Shown here: positions 35,283-45,156 of the stretch, in pieces
How the letters are laid out: every line of letters begins with the position of its first letter
Position numbering within the stretch: the stretch's first letter is position 1
Origin: an uncultured Tateyamaria sp.
GTDB lineage: Bacteria; Pseudomonadota; Alphaproteobacteria; Rhodobacterales; Rhodobacteraceae
Reading direction: 5' to 3'
Assembly (NCBI RefSeq): GCF_947494755.1
Contig: NZ_CANLVZ010000018.1
Span: 1 to 64,000 of the forward strand
Length of the DNA: 64,000 bases
The notes under the pieces: model-generated
What the model was told of the DNA's origin: nothing
The model's input: the letters and a program-made list of their open reading frames with translations, nothing else
Databases searched by the model: none
Made by a program: the position numbers and the translations under genes

Positions 35283-36623
35283 ATGAAGAAATTCGTCATG
35301 GCCGCCGTGGGCGGTACACTGGCTGGCGTCATCGCCACCACGCAGGTGGCAGGGCCGTTGCTGGCGCAGGAAAGTGCGGCCAACAGCAGCGTCTATGAAC
35401 AGCTCGACCTGTTTGGCGACATCTTTGAGCGGATTCGCAGCCAGTATGTCGAAGACGTCGAACCGAGCGAGCTAATCGAGGCGGCCATTGACGGCATGTT
35501 GACCTCGCTTGATCCGCACTCCAGCTATCTGTCCCCCGATGACGCAGCGGCTATGCAGGTGCAGACCCGCGGCGAATTTGGTGGCCTCGGGATCGAGGTC
35601 ACGCAGGAAGAGGGCTTTATCAAGGTCGTCTCGCCCATCGACGGCACTCCCGCCGCCGAAGCGGGGATTGAGGCGGGTGACTTCATCACCCATGTGGACG
35701 GCGACAGCATGTTGGGCCTGACACTCGACTCAGCGGTCGAGCGGATGCGCGGCCCGGTCGGCTCGGAAATCATCATCACCGTGGTGCGCGAAGGCGAGAC
35801 TGAACCCTTCGATGTGTCCATCATCCGCGATACGATCGAATTGCAGGCTGTCCGCAGCCGCACCGAAGGCGATACGGTCGTTATGCGTGTGACCACGTTT
35901 AACGATAAGACGACCCCCAATCTGATCTCCAAATTGCAGGAAGAGGTCGAAGCCTTGGGTGGCATGGATGCGGTCAACGGATTTGTCATCGACCTGCGCA
36001 ACAACCCCGGCGGTCTGCTGACCCAGGCGATCCGGGTGTCGGATGCCTTCTTGGAAGAGGGTGAGATCGTATCGACCCGCGGCCGTGACCCGGCGGACGG
36101 GGATCGGTTCAACGCCACCCCGGGCGATCTGGCAGAAGGCAAACCCATCGTCGTGCTGATCAATGGCGGTTCTGCCTCGGCTTCCGAGATTGTCGCTGGT
36201 GCCTTGCAGGATCACCGCCGCGCCATCGTCGTTGGCACCAAGAGTTTTGGCAAGGGGTCCGTGCAGACGGTGATGCCGTTGCGCGGCGAAGGTGCGATGC
36301 GCCTGACCACCGCGCGCTATTACACGCCCTCGGGCCGGTCGATCCAGTCGCTTGGCGTCAGCCCCGACATCGTGGTCGAACAGCCGCGGCGCGCCCCTGA
36401 AACCGAGGAAGAGGACGAACCGGCAAGCGCGGTTGGTCAGCGTTCCGAGGCAGATCTGCGCGGCTCGCTCAACAATGACTCGCTGAGCGAGGATGAAATC
36501 CGCCAGATCGAAGAGGACCGCGCAAAGGCCGAAGCGGCTGCCGAACTGCGAGAAGAGGACTACCAGCTGGCCTATGCCATCGACATCCTCAAGGGGCTGA
36601 ACGCGCTTGGCCCCGAAGACTGA
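35283..36623 (+). CDS. ctpA: C-terminal processing peptidase (S41)
   Basis: A 446-residue periplasmic serine protease. It has a signal peptide ending GPLLAQE, an N-terminal helical region, a PDZ domain (about 95-180, GEFGGLGIEVTQEEG), and the S41 core with NGGSASASEIVAGAL (nucleophile probably Ser299) and KSFGKGSVQT (general base Lys324). The acidic C-terminal tail is rich in Glu. Family members trim C-termini of envelope proteins and control murein hydrolases, which fits its place behind the EnvC-like gene. Confidence 0.95.
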   Translation: MKKFVMAAVGGTLAGVIATTQVAGPLLAQESAANSSVYEQLDLFGDIFERIRSQYVEDVEPSELIEAAIDGMLTSLDPHSSYLSPDDAAAMQVQTRGEFGGLGIEVTQEEGFIKVVSPIDGTPAAEAGIEAGDFITHVDGDSMLGLTLDSAVERMRGPVGSEIIITVVREGETEPFDVSIIRDTIELQAVRSRTEGDTVVMRVTTFNDKTTPNLISKLQEEVEALGGMDAVNGFVIDLRNNPGGLLTQAIRVSDAFLEEGEIVSTRGRDPADGDRFNATPGDLAEGKPIVVLINGGSASASEIVAGALQDHRRAIVVGTKSFGKGSVQTVMPLRGEGAMRLTTARYYTPSGRSIQSLGVSPDIVVEQPRRAPETEEEDEPASAVGQRSEADLRGSLNNDSLSEDEIRQIEEDRAKAEAAAELREEDYQLAYAIDILKGLNALGPED

Positions 36624-36632
36624 GTTTTAACG

Positions 36633-36654
36633 GGGTGGGCGATATCGCCCACCC
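36633..36654. terminator. perfect palindrome between ctpA and the sugar-acid operon
   Basis: A 22-base perfect palindrome centred on GATATC, with arms GGGTGGGCGAT. It lies between two convergent genes and so may be a bidirectional terminator, although the flanking T-run is weak; the GTGGGC...GCCCACCCTAC form also looks like a dispersed roseobacter repeat. Confidence 0.55.
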
Positions 36655-36658
36655 TACA

Positions 36659-37747
36659 TCACAGCGCGACTTCGAAAGGGGTCAGCTTGGTCCAGTCGAA
36701 CTCCACCCCGATCCCTGGTACATCGGGCGCGACCGCCAGATGATCCTCGATCACGAGAGGGCGGGTCGTATAGCGATCAATCGGAAAGCTGTGCACTTCG
36801 AGCCAGCCGCCATGGGGTTGAGATGACACCAGCGAGACGTGCAATTCCTGCATTCCGTGACTGCACACTGGCACATCGTGCACTTGCGCCATCTCGGCCA
36901 CCTGCAACCACCCCGTGATTCCTAGGCAGTTGGATGCGTCCGGTTGGATGAAATCCACATACGGCAGGGCGCGCGCAAATTCGTGCATCGTGTGCAGGTT
37001 TTCGCCCTGCGCCACAGGCATGCCCGAAGCCTCCCGGATTGCGGCGTAGTCCTCGAAGGCGTCCGGAAGGATCGGCTCCTCGAACCAGGTGATGTCGTAG
37101 GGCGCAATCGCTTTGGCCATCGAAATCGCCTGATCCGTGGTCATGGAATAGTTTGCATCGACCATGAACGTGGCCTCTGGCCCGATCAGATCCCGCACGG
37201 CCTTGATCCGGGCCACATCCTCGGTTTGTGTCGGTTGGCCGATCTTAATTTTGACCGCGTTGTGGCCACGATCCAGATAGCCCTGAATGCTGTCGAGCAG
37301 CTTGGGCAGATCAAAGCCCAGGTCGATGCCGCCCGCATAGGCCTTGCACCGATCCGAAGCGCCGCCCGCCGCCTTGACGAGCGACTGCCCTACACCTTTC
37401 AGGCGCGCATCCCACAGCGCGATGTCCACCGCCGAGATCGCAAAGCTAAGGATGCCGCCCCGGCCCACATAGTGCATGTGCCAGTCCATCGCTTCCGTTA
37501 GCGCCTCGACGTTTTCGGCATCCTGACCGATCAGAAACGGGGCCAGATCGTGGGCGATCATGGCCGCCGTCGCGTGCCCGCCCCGCCCGCCATTGTAGGT
37601 ATAGCCGGTGCCCGTCCGCCCATCCGCCAGCGTGACCGTGGCCGTCACCAGATGAAAGTGGAAATGGTCGCCATGCTTGGCATCCACCAACACCTCATCC
37701 AGAGGCACCTCGAAGAGGCGCGCGGTAACGGACGTGATCGCGCTCAT
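36659..37747 (-). CDS. enolase-superfamily (mandelate racemase-like) sugar-acid dehydratase
   Basis: A 362-residue member of the mandelate racemase group of the enolase superfamily. Seen catalytic set: KIKIG (KxK base), metal ligands in [17 protein letters not shown] and [11 protein letters not shown], and His in [11 protein letters not shown] (second base). These enzymes abstract the alpha proton of aldonates, mostly as dehydratases. The substrate is not readable from sequence; the neighbours suggest an aldonate. It is last of a five-gene minus-strand operon, coupled to the dehydrogenase gene by ATGA. Confidence 0.85.
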   Translation of the reverse strand: MSAITSVTARLFEVPLDEVLVDAKHGDHFHFHLVTATVTLADGRTGTGYTYNGGRGGHATAAMIAHDLAPFLIGQDAENVEALTEAMDWHMHYVGRGGILSFAISAVDIALWDARLKGVGQSLVKAAGGASDRCKAYAGGIDLGFDLPKLLDSIQGYLDRGHNAVKIKIGQPTQTEDVARIKAVRDLIGPEATFMVDANYSMTTDQAISMAKAIAPYDITWFEEPILPDAFEDYAAIREASGMPVAQGENLHTMHEFARALPYVDFIQPDASNCLGITGWLQVAEMAQVHDVPVCSHGMQELHVSLVSSQPHGGWLEVHSFPIDRYTTRPLVIEDHLAVAPDVPGIGVEFDWTKLTPFEVAL

Positions 37748-38679
37748 GTATTCAGATGCGCCGTTTCCGGCACAGGGGTCAGCACTTTGCCCGTCTTGAT
37801 GTGCTCGAGCAGGTTGTCGACGACGAGATCACCCATCGCAGCCCGCGTCTCATGCGTGGCCGACCCGACATGAGGCAGGAGGATGACGTTGGTCATGGAT
37901 TTCAGCGCATCCGGGATCTTTGGCTCCGCCTCGAACACATCGAGGGCCGCATAGCCGAGCTTGCCCGTCTCCAACGCGCTGACCATAGCCGCTTCATCCA
38001 CCACAGACCCGCGCGAGACATTGATCAGCAGCCCATTAGGCCCCAATGCCGCCATCACATCCGCATTGACGATCTTGTCCGTCGACGGACCACCGGGTGT
38101 GATGCAGATCAGCACCTCCACCGCTTCGGCCATGCCAAGAAGCGTGTCGTGATAGGTGTAGTCCACGTCTCTCTTGGTCCGGGTGTGATAGTGGATCTCG
38201 GGATTGAAGGGCGCGAGCTTGTCCGCAATCGCCTGCCCGATCCGCCCCAGTCCGAGGATACCGACGCGCCGGTTGTCCGCGCTGCGCGACAGAGGCGCGT
38301 TGCCGTTTGCCTCCCAATTGCCCGAACGCGCATGCGCTTCGTCGGCTAGAAAATTGCGGTAGCTTGTAAGCATCAGCATCACCGCGGTTGTCGCGACCTC
38401 CGCATTCAACACGTCGGGGGTGTGGGTGACCAAAATGCCGCGCTCGACCGCGGCATCGGTGTCTACCGCGTCATAGCCGACACCATAGCCACTGATCATT
38501 TTGAGATTGGGACAGGCGGTCATCACATCGGCGGGCACGCCATCATGGCCGTTGGTGGCGATATGGGTGATCGCCTCGCCAGGATAGTCCCCATCGCTCA
38601 GTTTGTGGATGGTGAAATGCGGGGTCAGGCGATCGCGCATCGCGTCGGTGATGCCCCCGATTTGCAGCAGGTCATGCAT
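37744..38679 (-). CDS. D-isomer 2-hydroxyacid dehydrogenase (glyoxylate/hydroxypyruvate reductase-like)
   Basis: A 311-residue NAD(P)-dependent dehydrogenase. The Rossmann motif is [17 protein letters not shown] and the catalytic triad is Arg in [10 protein letters not shown], Glu in DVFEAEP and His in [11 protein letters not shown]. It reduces 2-keto acids such as glyoxylate, hydroxypyruvate or pyruvate or oxidises the hydroxy acids. In this operon it could handle the hydroxy acid or glycolaldehyde-derived product of the FAH hydrolase. It overlaps the FAH gene by 8 bases and the racemase-like gene by 4. Confidence 0.87.
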   Translation of the reverse strand: MHDLLQIGGITDAMRDRLTPHFTIHKLSDGDYPGEAITHIATNGHDGVPADVMTACPNLKMISGYGVGYDAVDTDAAVERGILVTHTPDVLNAEVATTAVMLMLTSYRNFLADEAHARSGNWEANGNAPLSRSADNRRVGILGLGRIGQAIADKLAPFNPEIHYHTRTKRDVDYTYHDTLLGMAEAVEVLICITPGGPSTDKIVNADVMAALGPNGLLINVSRGSVVDEAAMVSALETGKLGYAALDVFEAEPKIPDALKSMTNVILLPHVGSATHETRAAMGDLVVDNLLEHIKTGKVLTPVPETAHLNT

Positions 38680-39514
38680 CTTCTTTCACTTCCTGACGCT
38701 GGCGGCCCAGCCCTTCGATTTCGAGTTCCATCACGTCGCCGACCTTGAGGTAGGTGGGCGGCTTCATCCCCATGCCGACACCCGGAGGGGTGCCTGTGGT
38801 GATGATGTCACCGGGGTGCAGCGTCATCAGCCCGCTCAGGTGTTCGATGATCTCGGCGACGGTAAAGATCATGGTCGACGTATTGCCGGTCTGCATCCGC
38901 TTGCCGTTCACATCCAGCGACATGGCAAGGTTCTGCGGGTCGGGGATTTCGTCGCGCGTCACAAGATACGGACCCGTAGGGCCAAAGGTGTCGCAGGATT
39001 TGCCCTTGGTCCATTGTCCGGTCAGTTGGGTCTGGAAATGCCGTTCGGACACGTCATTCACCACGCAGTAGCCTGCCACATGGTCCAGCGCGTTTCCCTT
39101 GCTGACGTACTTAGCGGTAGTGCCGATCACGACGCCCAACTCGACTTCCCAATCGGTATGGGTCGAGCCGCGCGGCATGACCACATCGTCATGCGCGCCG
39201 ACGATGGCCGAGTTCGCCTTGAAGAACAGGATGGGGTGTTCGGGGATCGCCGCACCGGTTTCGGCGGCATGGTCTGAGTAGTTGAGGCCGATGCACAGGA
39301 ATTTGCCAAAGCTGCCGACGCAGGGCCCGAGGCGGATGTTGCCTTTGACCTCGGGCAGGGTGGCCGGATCAAGCGTGCGCAACCGATCGAGCGTCGCGTC
39401 GTCCAGCGTTGCGCCCGTAACATCGTCAATCTCACCCGAAAGGTCGCGCAGCGTGTCGCCGTCGATCATCCCCGGTTGTTCGCTACCTACGGCACCGTAT
39501 CTTACTAGCTTCAT
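38672..39514 (-). CDS. FAH-family hydrolase, 2,4-diketo-3-deoxy-sugar-acid type
   Basis: A 280-residue fumarylacetoacetate-hydrolase-family enzyme. The N-terminus MKLVRYGAVGSEQPGMIDGD and the core GKFLCIGLNYSDHAAETG, WEVELGVVIG (metal Glu residues), YCVVNDVSERHFQ and TGTPPGVGMGMKPP match the group that cleaves 2,4-diketo-3-deoxy-L-fuconate or -rhamnonate to pyruvate and lactate. Such genes are often misnamed ureidoglycolate lyase. Here, with an SDR and dehydratases, the sugar-acid role is likely; chain length and sugar are not shown. Confidence 0.87.
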   Translation of the reverse strand: MKLVRYGAVGSEQPGMIDGDTLRDLSGEIDDVTGATLDDATLDRLRTLDPATLPEVKGNIRLGPCVGSFGKFLCIGLNYSDHAAETGAAIPEHPILFFKANSAIVGAHDDVVMPRGSTHTDWEVELGVVIGTTAKYVSKGNALDHVAGYCVVNDVSERHFQTQLTGQWTKGKSCDTFGPTGPYLVTRDEIPDPQNLAMSLDVNGKRMQTGNTSTMIFTVAEIIEHLSGLMTLHPGDIITTGTPPGVGMGMKPPTYLKVGDVMELEIEGLGRQRQEVKEDA

Positions 39515-39524
39515 CTTCTGGTCC

Positions 39525-41324
39525 TTAGTGATTGTCGCGCGGCATGTGCTTGCGCGAAATGTCTTGGTAGGCGTCCGCCCCGCGCAGGGTCATCCCTTCG
39601 TCAAAGCGGCCCACGCGGTCCCGGAAAATCTCTTGCCACGGGCTTTGGTTTTCGGGACTGGCATAGCCGCCAGCCTCTTGCAGCGCGACTGAGCGGCGGG
39701 TGAGTTCCTCCGCTTCGATCAGCATGTCAGCGGTGCATTTCTTCAGATCGATCCGCACTCGGTCGCCGGTCTGCAGTAGGGCCAGCCCGCCCCCATCTGC
39801 CGCTTCAGGCGAGGCATTCAGGATCGAGGGAGAACCGGATGTGCCCGACTGGCGCCCGTCGCCCACACAAGGCAGCGCGGCGATCCCTTTTTTCAGCAGA
39901 TAGGAGGGCGCGCGCATGTTCACGACCTCGGCCCCGCCGGGATAGCCCTTGGGGCCCGCACCGCGCATGAACAGGATGCAGTTTTCGTCGATGTTCTCGG
40001 CGGGATCGTCGATGCGATGGTGGAAATCTTCGGGTCCGTCGAACACCACCGCGCGGCCCTCAAAGGCCTCGGGATCGTCCGGATTGGAAAGATAGCGCGC
40101 GCGGAAATCCGGCGAGATGACAGATGTTTTCATGATCGCGCTGTCGAACAGGTTGCCCTTGAGGTTAATGAACCCGGCATGCTCCTTGAGCGGATCGGAC
40201 ACGCTGCGGATCACCTTCGTATCCTCACTACGCACGTGCCCGCAATTCTCGCGCATGGTCTTGCCGTTGGCGGTGATTACATCCGGATGGGGCAGCAGGT
40301 CAGCCGCGATCAACTCGCCAATGACCGCAGGCACACCGCCCGCGTGCTGGTAATCCTCGCCCAGATATTCGCCTGCGGGCTGCATGTTCACGATGAGCGG
40401 GACCTCATGCCCGACCGATTGCCAGTCGTCATTGTTCAGAGGCACATTCAGATGCCGCGCGATCCCGTTGAGGTGGATAGGCGCATTGGTCGACCCGCCG
40501 ATGGCGGAGTTGATCACGATGGTGTTCTCGAAGGCCTCGCGGGTCATGATGTCGGAAGGGCGCAGGTCCTCCCACACCATCTCGACCGCGCGTTTGCCGG
40601 TTTCGTAGCTGATCTGCCCGCGCTCGCGGTAGGGCGCGGGAATGGCGGCGGCACCGGGCAGTTGCATGCCCAACGCCTCGGCCAGCGAGTTCATCGTGGT
40701 CGCGGTGCCCATCGTGTTGCAATACCCGACCGAGGGGGCCGAGGAGGCGACGAGTTCCATGAAACCTTCCTCGTCGATCTCGCCCTTGGCCATCATCTCG
40801 CGCGCTTGCCAGACGATGGAGCCCGACCCGGTGCGCTTGCCCCGGAACCAGCCGTTGAGCATCGGACCGACGGACAGGGCGATGGCCGGGATGTTGACCG
40901 TGGCGGCTGCCATCAGCAGGGCAGGTGTGGTCTTGTCACAGCCAATGTTCAATACGACCCCGTCTAGTGGGTAGCCAAAAAGGGTCTCGACCAGCGACAG
41001 ATACGCGAGGTTGCGATCCAGCATCGCCGTGGGCCGCTTGCCGGTTTCCTGAATGGGATGCACGGGCACCTCGATGCAGGTCCCACCCGCTGAGATGATC
41101 CCGTCACGCACCCGCTTGGAAAGCTCGATGTGGTGGCGGTTGCAGGGCGAGAGATCACTGCCGGTCTGCGCGATTCCGATAATCGGTTTGCCCGACTGCA
41201 ATTCCTCGCGCGTCAGGCCGTAGTTCAGGTAGCGTTCCAGATACAGCGCGGTCATCTCCGGGTTGTCCGGGTTCATGAACCACTTGCGCGACCGCAGGTC
41301 TTCTATTCCAATTTTACGGGTCAT
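39525..41324 (-). CDS. IlvD/Edd-family aldonate dehydratase
   Basis: A 599-residue iron-sulfur dehydratase. Cluster and metal ligands are in [15 protein letters not shown] and [15 protein letters not shown], and the base Ser lies in the SGTSGSPS segment. The size and the motif [13 protein letters not shown] place it with pentonate dehydratases such as L-arabinonate or D-xylonate dehydratase rather than IlvD proper. It would make a 2-keto-3-deoxy acid. It overlaps the SDR gene by ATGA and lies 10 bases before the FAH gene. Confidence 0.88.
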   Translation of the reverse strand: MTRKIGIEDLRSRKWFMNPDNPEMTALYLERYLNYGLTREELQSGKPIIGIAQTGSDLSPCNRHHIELSKRVRDGIISAGGTCIEVPVHPIQETGKRPTAMLDRNLAYLSLVETLFGYPLDGVVLNIGCDKTTPALLMAAATVNIPAIALSVGPMLNGWFRGKRTGSGSIVWQAREMMAKGEIDEEGFMELVASSAPSVGYCNTMGTATTMNSLAEALGMQLPGAAAIPAPYRERGQISYETGKRAVEMVWEDLRPSDIMTREAFENTIVINSAIGGSTNAPIHLNGIARHLNVPLNNDDWQSVGHEVPLIVNMQPAGEYLGEDYQHAGGVPAVIGELIAADLLPHPDVITANGKTMRENCGHVRSEDTKVIRSVSDPLKEHAGFINLKGNLFDSAIMKTSVISPDFRARYLSNPDDPEAFEGRAVVFDGPEDFHHRIDDPAENIDENCILFMRGAGPKGYPGGAEVVNMRAPSYLLKKGIAALPCVGDGRQSGTSGSPSILNASPEAADGGGLALLQTGDRVRIDLKKCTADMLIEAEELTRRSVALQEAGGYASPENQSPWQEIFRDRVGRFDEGMTLRGADAYQDISRKHMPRDNH

Positions 41325-42064
41325 TGTCCTGACCAGCCTCCGTCGATGATATGGGGATGTCCGGTGGTAAAGCCGCTTTCGTCGCTCGCAAGGTAGACGA
41401 CAAGGGCGGCGATTTCGTTTGCTGTGGCCACGCGGCCCATGGGCTGGCGCGACACGAATTGTTCCAGCGCCGCCTCGTAGCTGCCGACCTCTTCACCGAG
41501 GGCTTTGACGCGGTCATGCCAGCTTGGGCTTTCGACAGTGCCGGGGCAGATGCAGTTGCAGCGCACGCCGGTCTTCACGTAGTCGACAGCCACGGATTTG
41601 GTCATGCCGATGACTGCGGCCTTGGTCGTGCCGTAGATAAAGCGGTTGGGCGCGCCGATCACGGACGAGCAGGCCGACGACATGTTGATGATTGAGCCAG
41701 TGCCGCGTTTCACCATGCCCGGCAAGGCCGCGCGCATCGTGCGGAACATGGAGCGGACGTTGAGATCAAAGGCAAAATCCCATTCGTCATCTGTCGCTGC
41801 CTCGACCGAGCCGTGATGTACGAAGCCTGCGCAGTTGAACAACACATCGGGTTGCGCGTGTTCGATTCCGGCGCGGATGCTCGTGTCGTCCATCGCATCG
41901 AGCACATAGGTTTCGACGCCTGCCGGCATGTCGCTCAGCAATTCGGCGTTGATGTCCGTGGCAAAGACCTGCGCGCCCTCGGCGGCCATCGCCATCACGC
42001 TCGCCCGGCCTATCCCTTGGCCCGCCGCTGTCACAAGCGCGCGCTTTCCGTCCAAACGGCCCAT
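41321..42064 (-). CDS. SDR dehydrogenase, 2-keto-3-deoxy-L-fuconate dehydrogenase-like
   Basis: A 247-residue classical short-chain dehydrogenase. It has [15 protein letters not shown] (cofactor), NCAG, Ser in [10 protein letters not shown] and the full YGTTKAAV (Tyr-x-x-x-Lys). Overall it resembles the DHRS6/BDH2-like group that includes 2-keto-3-deoxy-L-fuconate dehydrogenase, which oxidises C4 before hydrolysis by the FAH enzyme. First gene of the five-gene minus-strand operon; its promoter should lie in 42065-42179, opposite the next plus-strand operon. Confidence 0.85.
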   Translation of the reverse strand: MGRLDGKRALVTAAGQGIGRASVMAMAAEGAQVFATDINAELLSDMPAGVETYVLDAMDDTSIRAGIEHAQPDVLFNCAGFVHHGSVEAATDDEWDFAFDLNVRSMFRTMRAALPGMVKRGTGSIINMSSACSSVIGAPNRFIYGTTKAAVIGMTKSVAVDYVKTGVRCNCICPGTVESPSWHDRVKALGEEVGSYEAALEQFVSRQPMGRVATANEIAALVVYLASDESGFTTGHPHIIDGGWSGQ

Positions 42065-42179
42065 GTGATCCCCCCATCCTGATCAGGTGTTGCGCTGGCC
42101 CGTGGCCTGCGTTTTGGTGTCAGCGTAGGACATGGCGGAACTGTTGACCAGCCGTCACGACAAAATGGGAGGATGCGCG

Positions 42180-43058
42180 ATGGCGTTCGAAAAAGTGGCC
42201 CTGCTCGGGACCGGGTTGATGGGCTTTCCGATGGCGCGCAACCTTGCGCGGGCGGGGGTGCCGGTGACGGTGTGGAATCGCACGCGCGCCAAGGCGGACC
42301 CGCTGGCCGAGGTCGGCGCGCAGGTGGCCGATACCATCCCTCAGGCCGTCGCGGACGCCGATGTCATCATCACGATGATGAGCGACGGGCCAACTGTCTT
42401 GTCCGTCGTCAATGACGTTGCCGAAGGGCTGACACGGGGGGCGCTCTGGATCGACATGTCCTCTACCAAACCCGGTGAGGCGCGCGCGCAGGCCGATGCG
42501 CTGGCGAAGGTCGGTGTGACCCATCTGGATGCGCCGGTGTCCGGTGGCACAAAGGGGGCCGAGGGCGCGTCGCTCGCCATCATGGTCGGCGGGGGGGCGG
42601 ATGAATTTGCCCGCGCCACGCCAATCCTCGAAGTGATGGGACGCCCCGTGCATGTGGGCCCGTCCGGCACCGGGCAACTCTCCAAACTGTGCAATCAGAC
42701 CATCGTGGCTGTGACCATCGGGGCAGTGGCCGAGGCGATGTTGCTGGCTGAGGAAGGTGGCGCGGACCCGGCGGCGTTGCGCGCGGCGCTGAAAGGCGGG
42801 TTCGCCGACAGCACCATCCTGCAACAGCATGGCGAACGCATGACAACCGGAAATTTCGAACCTGGCGGACTCTCGAAATTCCAGCTCAAGGATCTGGATA
42901 ACGTTCTGGCCGAAGCCGAATCGGTCGACCTGTCCCTGCCCATGACCCAAGGGGTGCGCGATCGCTTCGCTCATTTCGTTGAGGATATGGATGGGGCGGA
43001 CAAGGACCATTCTGGCCTTTATCTTGAGTTGCGTGCGCGCAACGGGATGGTCGCATGA
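42180..43058 (+). CDS. NAD(P)-dependent beta-hydroxyacid dehydrogenase (GarR/LtnD-like)
   Basis: A 292-residue 3-hydroxyisobutyrate-dehydrogenase-family enzyme. Motifs: LLGTGLMGFPMARNLARAG (NAD binding), LDAPVSGGTKGAEGASLAIM (substrate site) and GQLSKLCNQTIVA (catalytic Lys). Family substrates include tartronate semialdehyde and L-threonate. The start at 42180 has GGGAGG; the open frame to 42132 lacks one. It heads a three-gene operon with DenD-like and cytochrome genes, each overlapping by ATGA. Confidence 0.87.
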   Translation: MAFEKVALLGTGLMGFPMARNLARAGVPVTVWNRTRAKADPLAEVGAQVADTIPQAVADADVIITMMSDGPTVLSVVNDVAEGLTRGALWIDMSSTKPGEARAQADALAKVGVTHLDAPVSGGTKGAEGASLAIMVGGGADEFARATPILEVMGRPVHVGPSGTGQLSKLCNQTIVAVTIGAVAEAMLLAEEGGADPAALRAALKGGFADSTILQQHGERMTTGNFEPGGLSKFQLKDLDNVLAEAESVDLSLPMTQGVRDRFAHFVEDMDGADKDHSGLYLELRARNGMVA

Positions 43059-44011
43059 AACGGGTTCTCATCCTTGGCGGCGGCGGCATGGTCGGGCAGA
43101 AGCTGGCACATCGGCTGGAAGATGACGACGACATCGCGCTGACCTTGCACGACATCGCTTTCCCCGAAGGTGGTGCGGGGACTGACCGGCGCATCGGCGA
43201 CCTTTCGGTGGCTGCCGAAGGCGCTGCACTGGCGGCGGAGCGGTTCGACACGATCTACTTCCTCGCCTCCATCGTGTCGGGGCAAGCGGAAACCGATTTC
43301 GATCTGGGCTGGCAGACGAACCTTTGGCCAATGTGGCATTTCCTTGAGGCCTTGCGCGCGCAGCACCGTGCCAGCGGTGGGGACTACGTGCCGCGCCTCA
43401 TCTTCACCTCGTCCATTGCGGTGTTCGGTGGGCCGTACCCCGAAAAGATCACGGACGAGTTTCTGCAATCTCCCCAAACCAGCTATGGCGCGCAAAAGGC
43501 GGCTTGCGAGTTGCTGGTGCAGGACTTTTCCCGCAAGGGGTTCATCGACGGGATGTCGCTGCGCCTGCCTACGATCTGCGTGCGGCCGGGTAAGGCGAAC
43601 CTTGCCGCCTCGTCGTTCTTTTCCGGGATCATCCGCGAGCCGCTGAATGGCCAAGAGGCGGTATTGCCGGTCCCTGATACGGTACGGCACTGGCACGCCT
43701 CGCCCCGGTCTGCCGCCGGGTTCCTGGCCCATGCGGCCAGACTGGATACGGACCGGCTGGACGGGCGGCGCGCACTGAACCTGCCAGGGATCAGTTGTAC
43801 CGTGGCCGAGCAAATCGAGGCGCTGCGGGACGTCGCGGGGAACAATGTGGTTGCGCTGATCAAATCCAAGCCGGACCCGGCCATCGCGAAGATCGTGCAA
43901 GGCTGGCCGCGCGATTTCCAACCCGACCGGGCGACGTCCCTGGGCTTCAAGGCCGAAGGGTCGTTCCGCGAAATCGTGGATGTCTATATCGAAGAGGATT
44001 TGCAGCGATGA
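43055..44011 (+). CDS. DenD-like NAD-dependent sugar-acid dehydrogenase
   Basis: A 318-residue extended SDR of the D-erythronate dehydrogenase group. Features: LILGGGGMVGQKLAHRL (cofactor), FTSSIAVFGGPYPEKITDE (Ser), SYGAQKAACELL (YxxxK) and SLRLPTICVRPGKAN, typical of DenD. DenD oxidises D-erythronate to 2-keto-D-erythronate. The other enzymes of that route (OtnI, OtnK/C) are not adjacent, so the substrate may differ. Overlaps both neighbours by four bases. Confidence 0.82.
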   Translation: MKRVLILGGGGMVGQKLAHRLEDDDDIALTLHDIAFPEGGAGTDRRIGDLSVAAEGAALAAERFDTIYFLASIVSGQAETDFDLGWQTNLWPMWHFLEALRAQHRASGGDYVPRLIFTSSIAVFGGPYPEKITDEFLQSPQTSYGAQKAACELLVQDFSRKGFIDGMSLRLPTICVRPGKANLAASSFFSGIIREPLNGQEAVLPVPDTVRHWHASPRSAAGFLAHAARLDTDRLDGRRALNLPGISCTVAEQIEALRDVAGNNVVALIKSKPDPAIAKIVQGWPRDFQPDRATSLGFKAEGSFREIVDVYIEEDLQR

Positions 44012-44445
44012 CGAGGAGCGTTATTGCGGTGGGGTTCATCACCGCGACAAGTGGGATCGCACTGGCCCATTCCGGGGTCAAGAATGCCGCCGTCATGCAG
44101 CGCATGATGGGGATGAGCGGGATCAGCGAGAACATGAAGGTCATCGGCGATATGGCCAAGGGGCAGATCCCGTTTGATGGTGATGCCGCGCGCGCCGCAG
44201 CACTTGCGATTGCCGGATACGCCGCGCAGACGCCGAAGTTGTTCACCGCTTTCGAGATGGACCCAAAGTCCGAGGCCAAGCCGGAGATTTGGGACAATTT
44301 CAGCGATTTTATGGCCAAGTCGATGCACATGGAAACGGTCGCCACCGACCTCTCTGCATCCATCCAAGAGCCCCAAGACCTCGGCCCGGCTGTCGCGGCT
44401 TTGGGCGAGACCTGCCGGGCGTGTCACAAGGCCTACCGCGAATAG
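44008..44445 (+). CDS. class II cytochrome c (c'/c556 type)
   Basis: A 145-residue exported cytochrome. A signal peptide ends near IALAHS; the mature four-helix protein has its single heme site CRACH close to the C-terminus, the class II arrangement. Met residues in AAVMQRMMGM near the N-terminus are candidates for the axial ligand of c556. Such cytochromes carry electrons or bind NO in the periplasm. It overlaps the DenD-like gene by ATGA, an unusual placement in a sugar-acid operon. The longer open frame to 43795 is a shadow. Confidence 0.87.
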   Translation: MTRSVIAVGFITATSGIALAHSGVKNAAVMQRMMGMSGISENMKVIGDMAKGQIPFDGDAARAAALAIAGYAAQTPKLFTAFEMDPKSEAKPEIWDNFSDFMAKSMHMETVATDLSASIQEPQDLGPAVAALGETCRACHKAYRE

Positions 44446-44455
44446 GTATCGCGGT

Positions 44456-45112
44456 TCAGGCCGGTTCACGCTCCACGTCCGCCATCAGATGACGCGCAAG
44501 ATGGTCATGGATTTTATGGCGGGTCAGTGCCTCGTCCCCGGCCATGGCCGCATCCAGAATCTGCTGATGCTGCCGGATGTTTTCCGAAATGAAGTCAAAT
44601 GCGCGGTCCTCGATCATCAACTGCTGGCGGAACCGGCAATAGACTTGATGATGCGTATCGCGCAGCGCATCAGACCCGCAAGCCGAGATCAGCGTTTCGT
44701 GGAATTGCCGTTCGGCATCAAACCAGAGATCGATGAAGGGGGCGGTATCCTGCGCGCTTTGCAGGCGCATTTCGAGGTGGCTGAGTTGGTGATGCGCGGC
44801 TGTCAGGCGGGCTTCCCACGCGACGCCGCCGCGGCGGATCGACATGGCGGTGCCTTCGGCCTCAAGCAAGACACGTAGATGGGTCAATTCGTGGATCAGG
44901 GCGCGCGATTGCTCGGGGACCCGGAACCCCCGCTGTTCCCGAAATTCGACCAGACCAATGGTGGACAGTCGGAACAGGACCTCGCGAATGGTGCTGGCAG
45001 AGCACCCGAACTCAATGCGCAGATGCTCGGCGCGGACTTTTTGCCCATGCTCGAATCCGTTGGTCATCAAGCGATGACGCAGAGCGTTGTAGATGTCGGT
45101 GTCATAGGACAT
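44456..45112 (-). CDS. GntR/FCD transcriptional regulator
   Basis: A 218-residue GntR-family regulator. The winged helix has DTDIYNALRHRLMTNG and FGCSASTIREVLFRLSTIGL; the FCD effector domain has LRVLLEAEG, FDAERQFHETLISACGS and IHDHLARHLM with the His/Asp metal-site pattern. FCD regulators usually sense organic or sugar acids. The start is placed at ATG 45112; a TTG at 45145 is also possible. It is divergent from the TRAP-uxaA operon and its likely operator lies between them. Confidence 0.85.
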   Translation of the reverse strand: MSYDTDIYNALRHRLMTNGFEHGQKVRAEHLRIEFGCSASTIREVLFRLSTIGLVEFREQRGFRVPEQSRALIHELTHLRVLLEAEGTAMSIRRGGVAWEARLTAAHHQLSHLEMRLQSAQDTAPFIDLWFDAERQFHETLISACGSDALRDTHHQVYCRFRQQLMIEDRAFDFISENIRQHQQILDAAMAGDEALTRHKIHDHLARHLMADVEREPA

Positions 45113-45156
45113 TGGGCAGGCCACTTGATGCGGAAAGTGGCTCAACCTTAGGACAC

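Noticed and set aside
42078-42087. CCTGATCAGG palindrome between the divergent sugar-acid operons
   Set aside because: Only 10 bases with no extension of symmetry; too short to claim as an operator.
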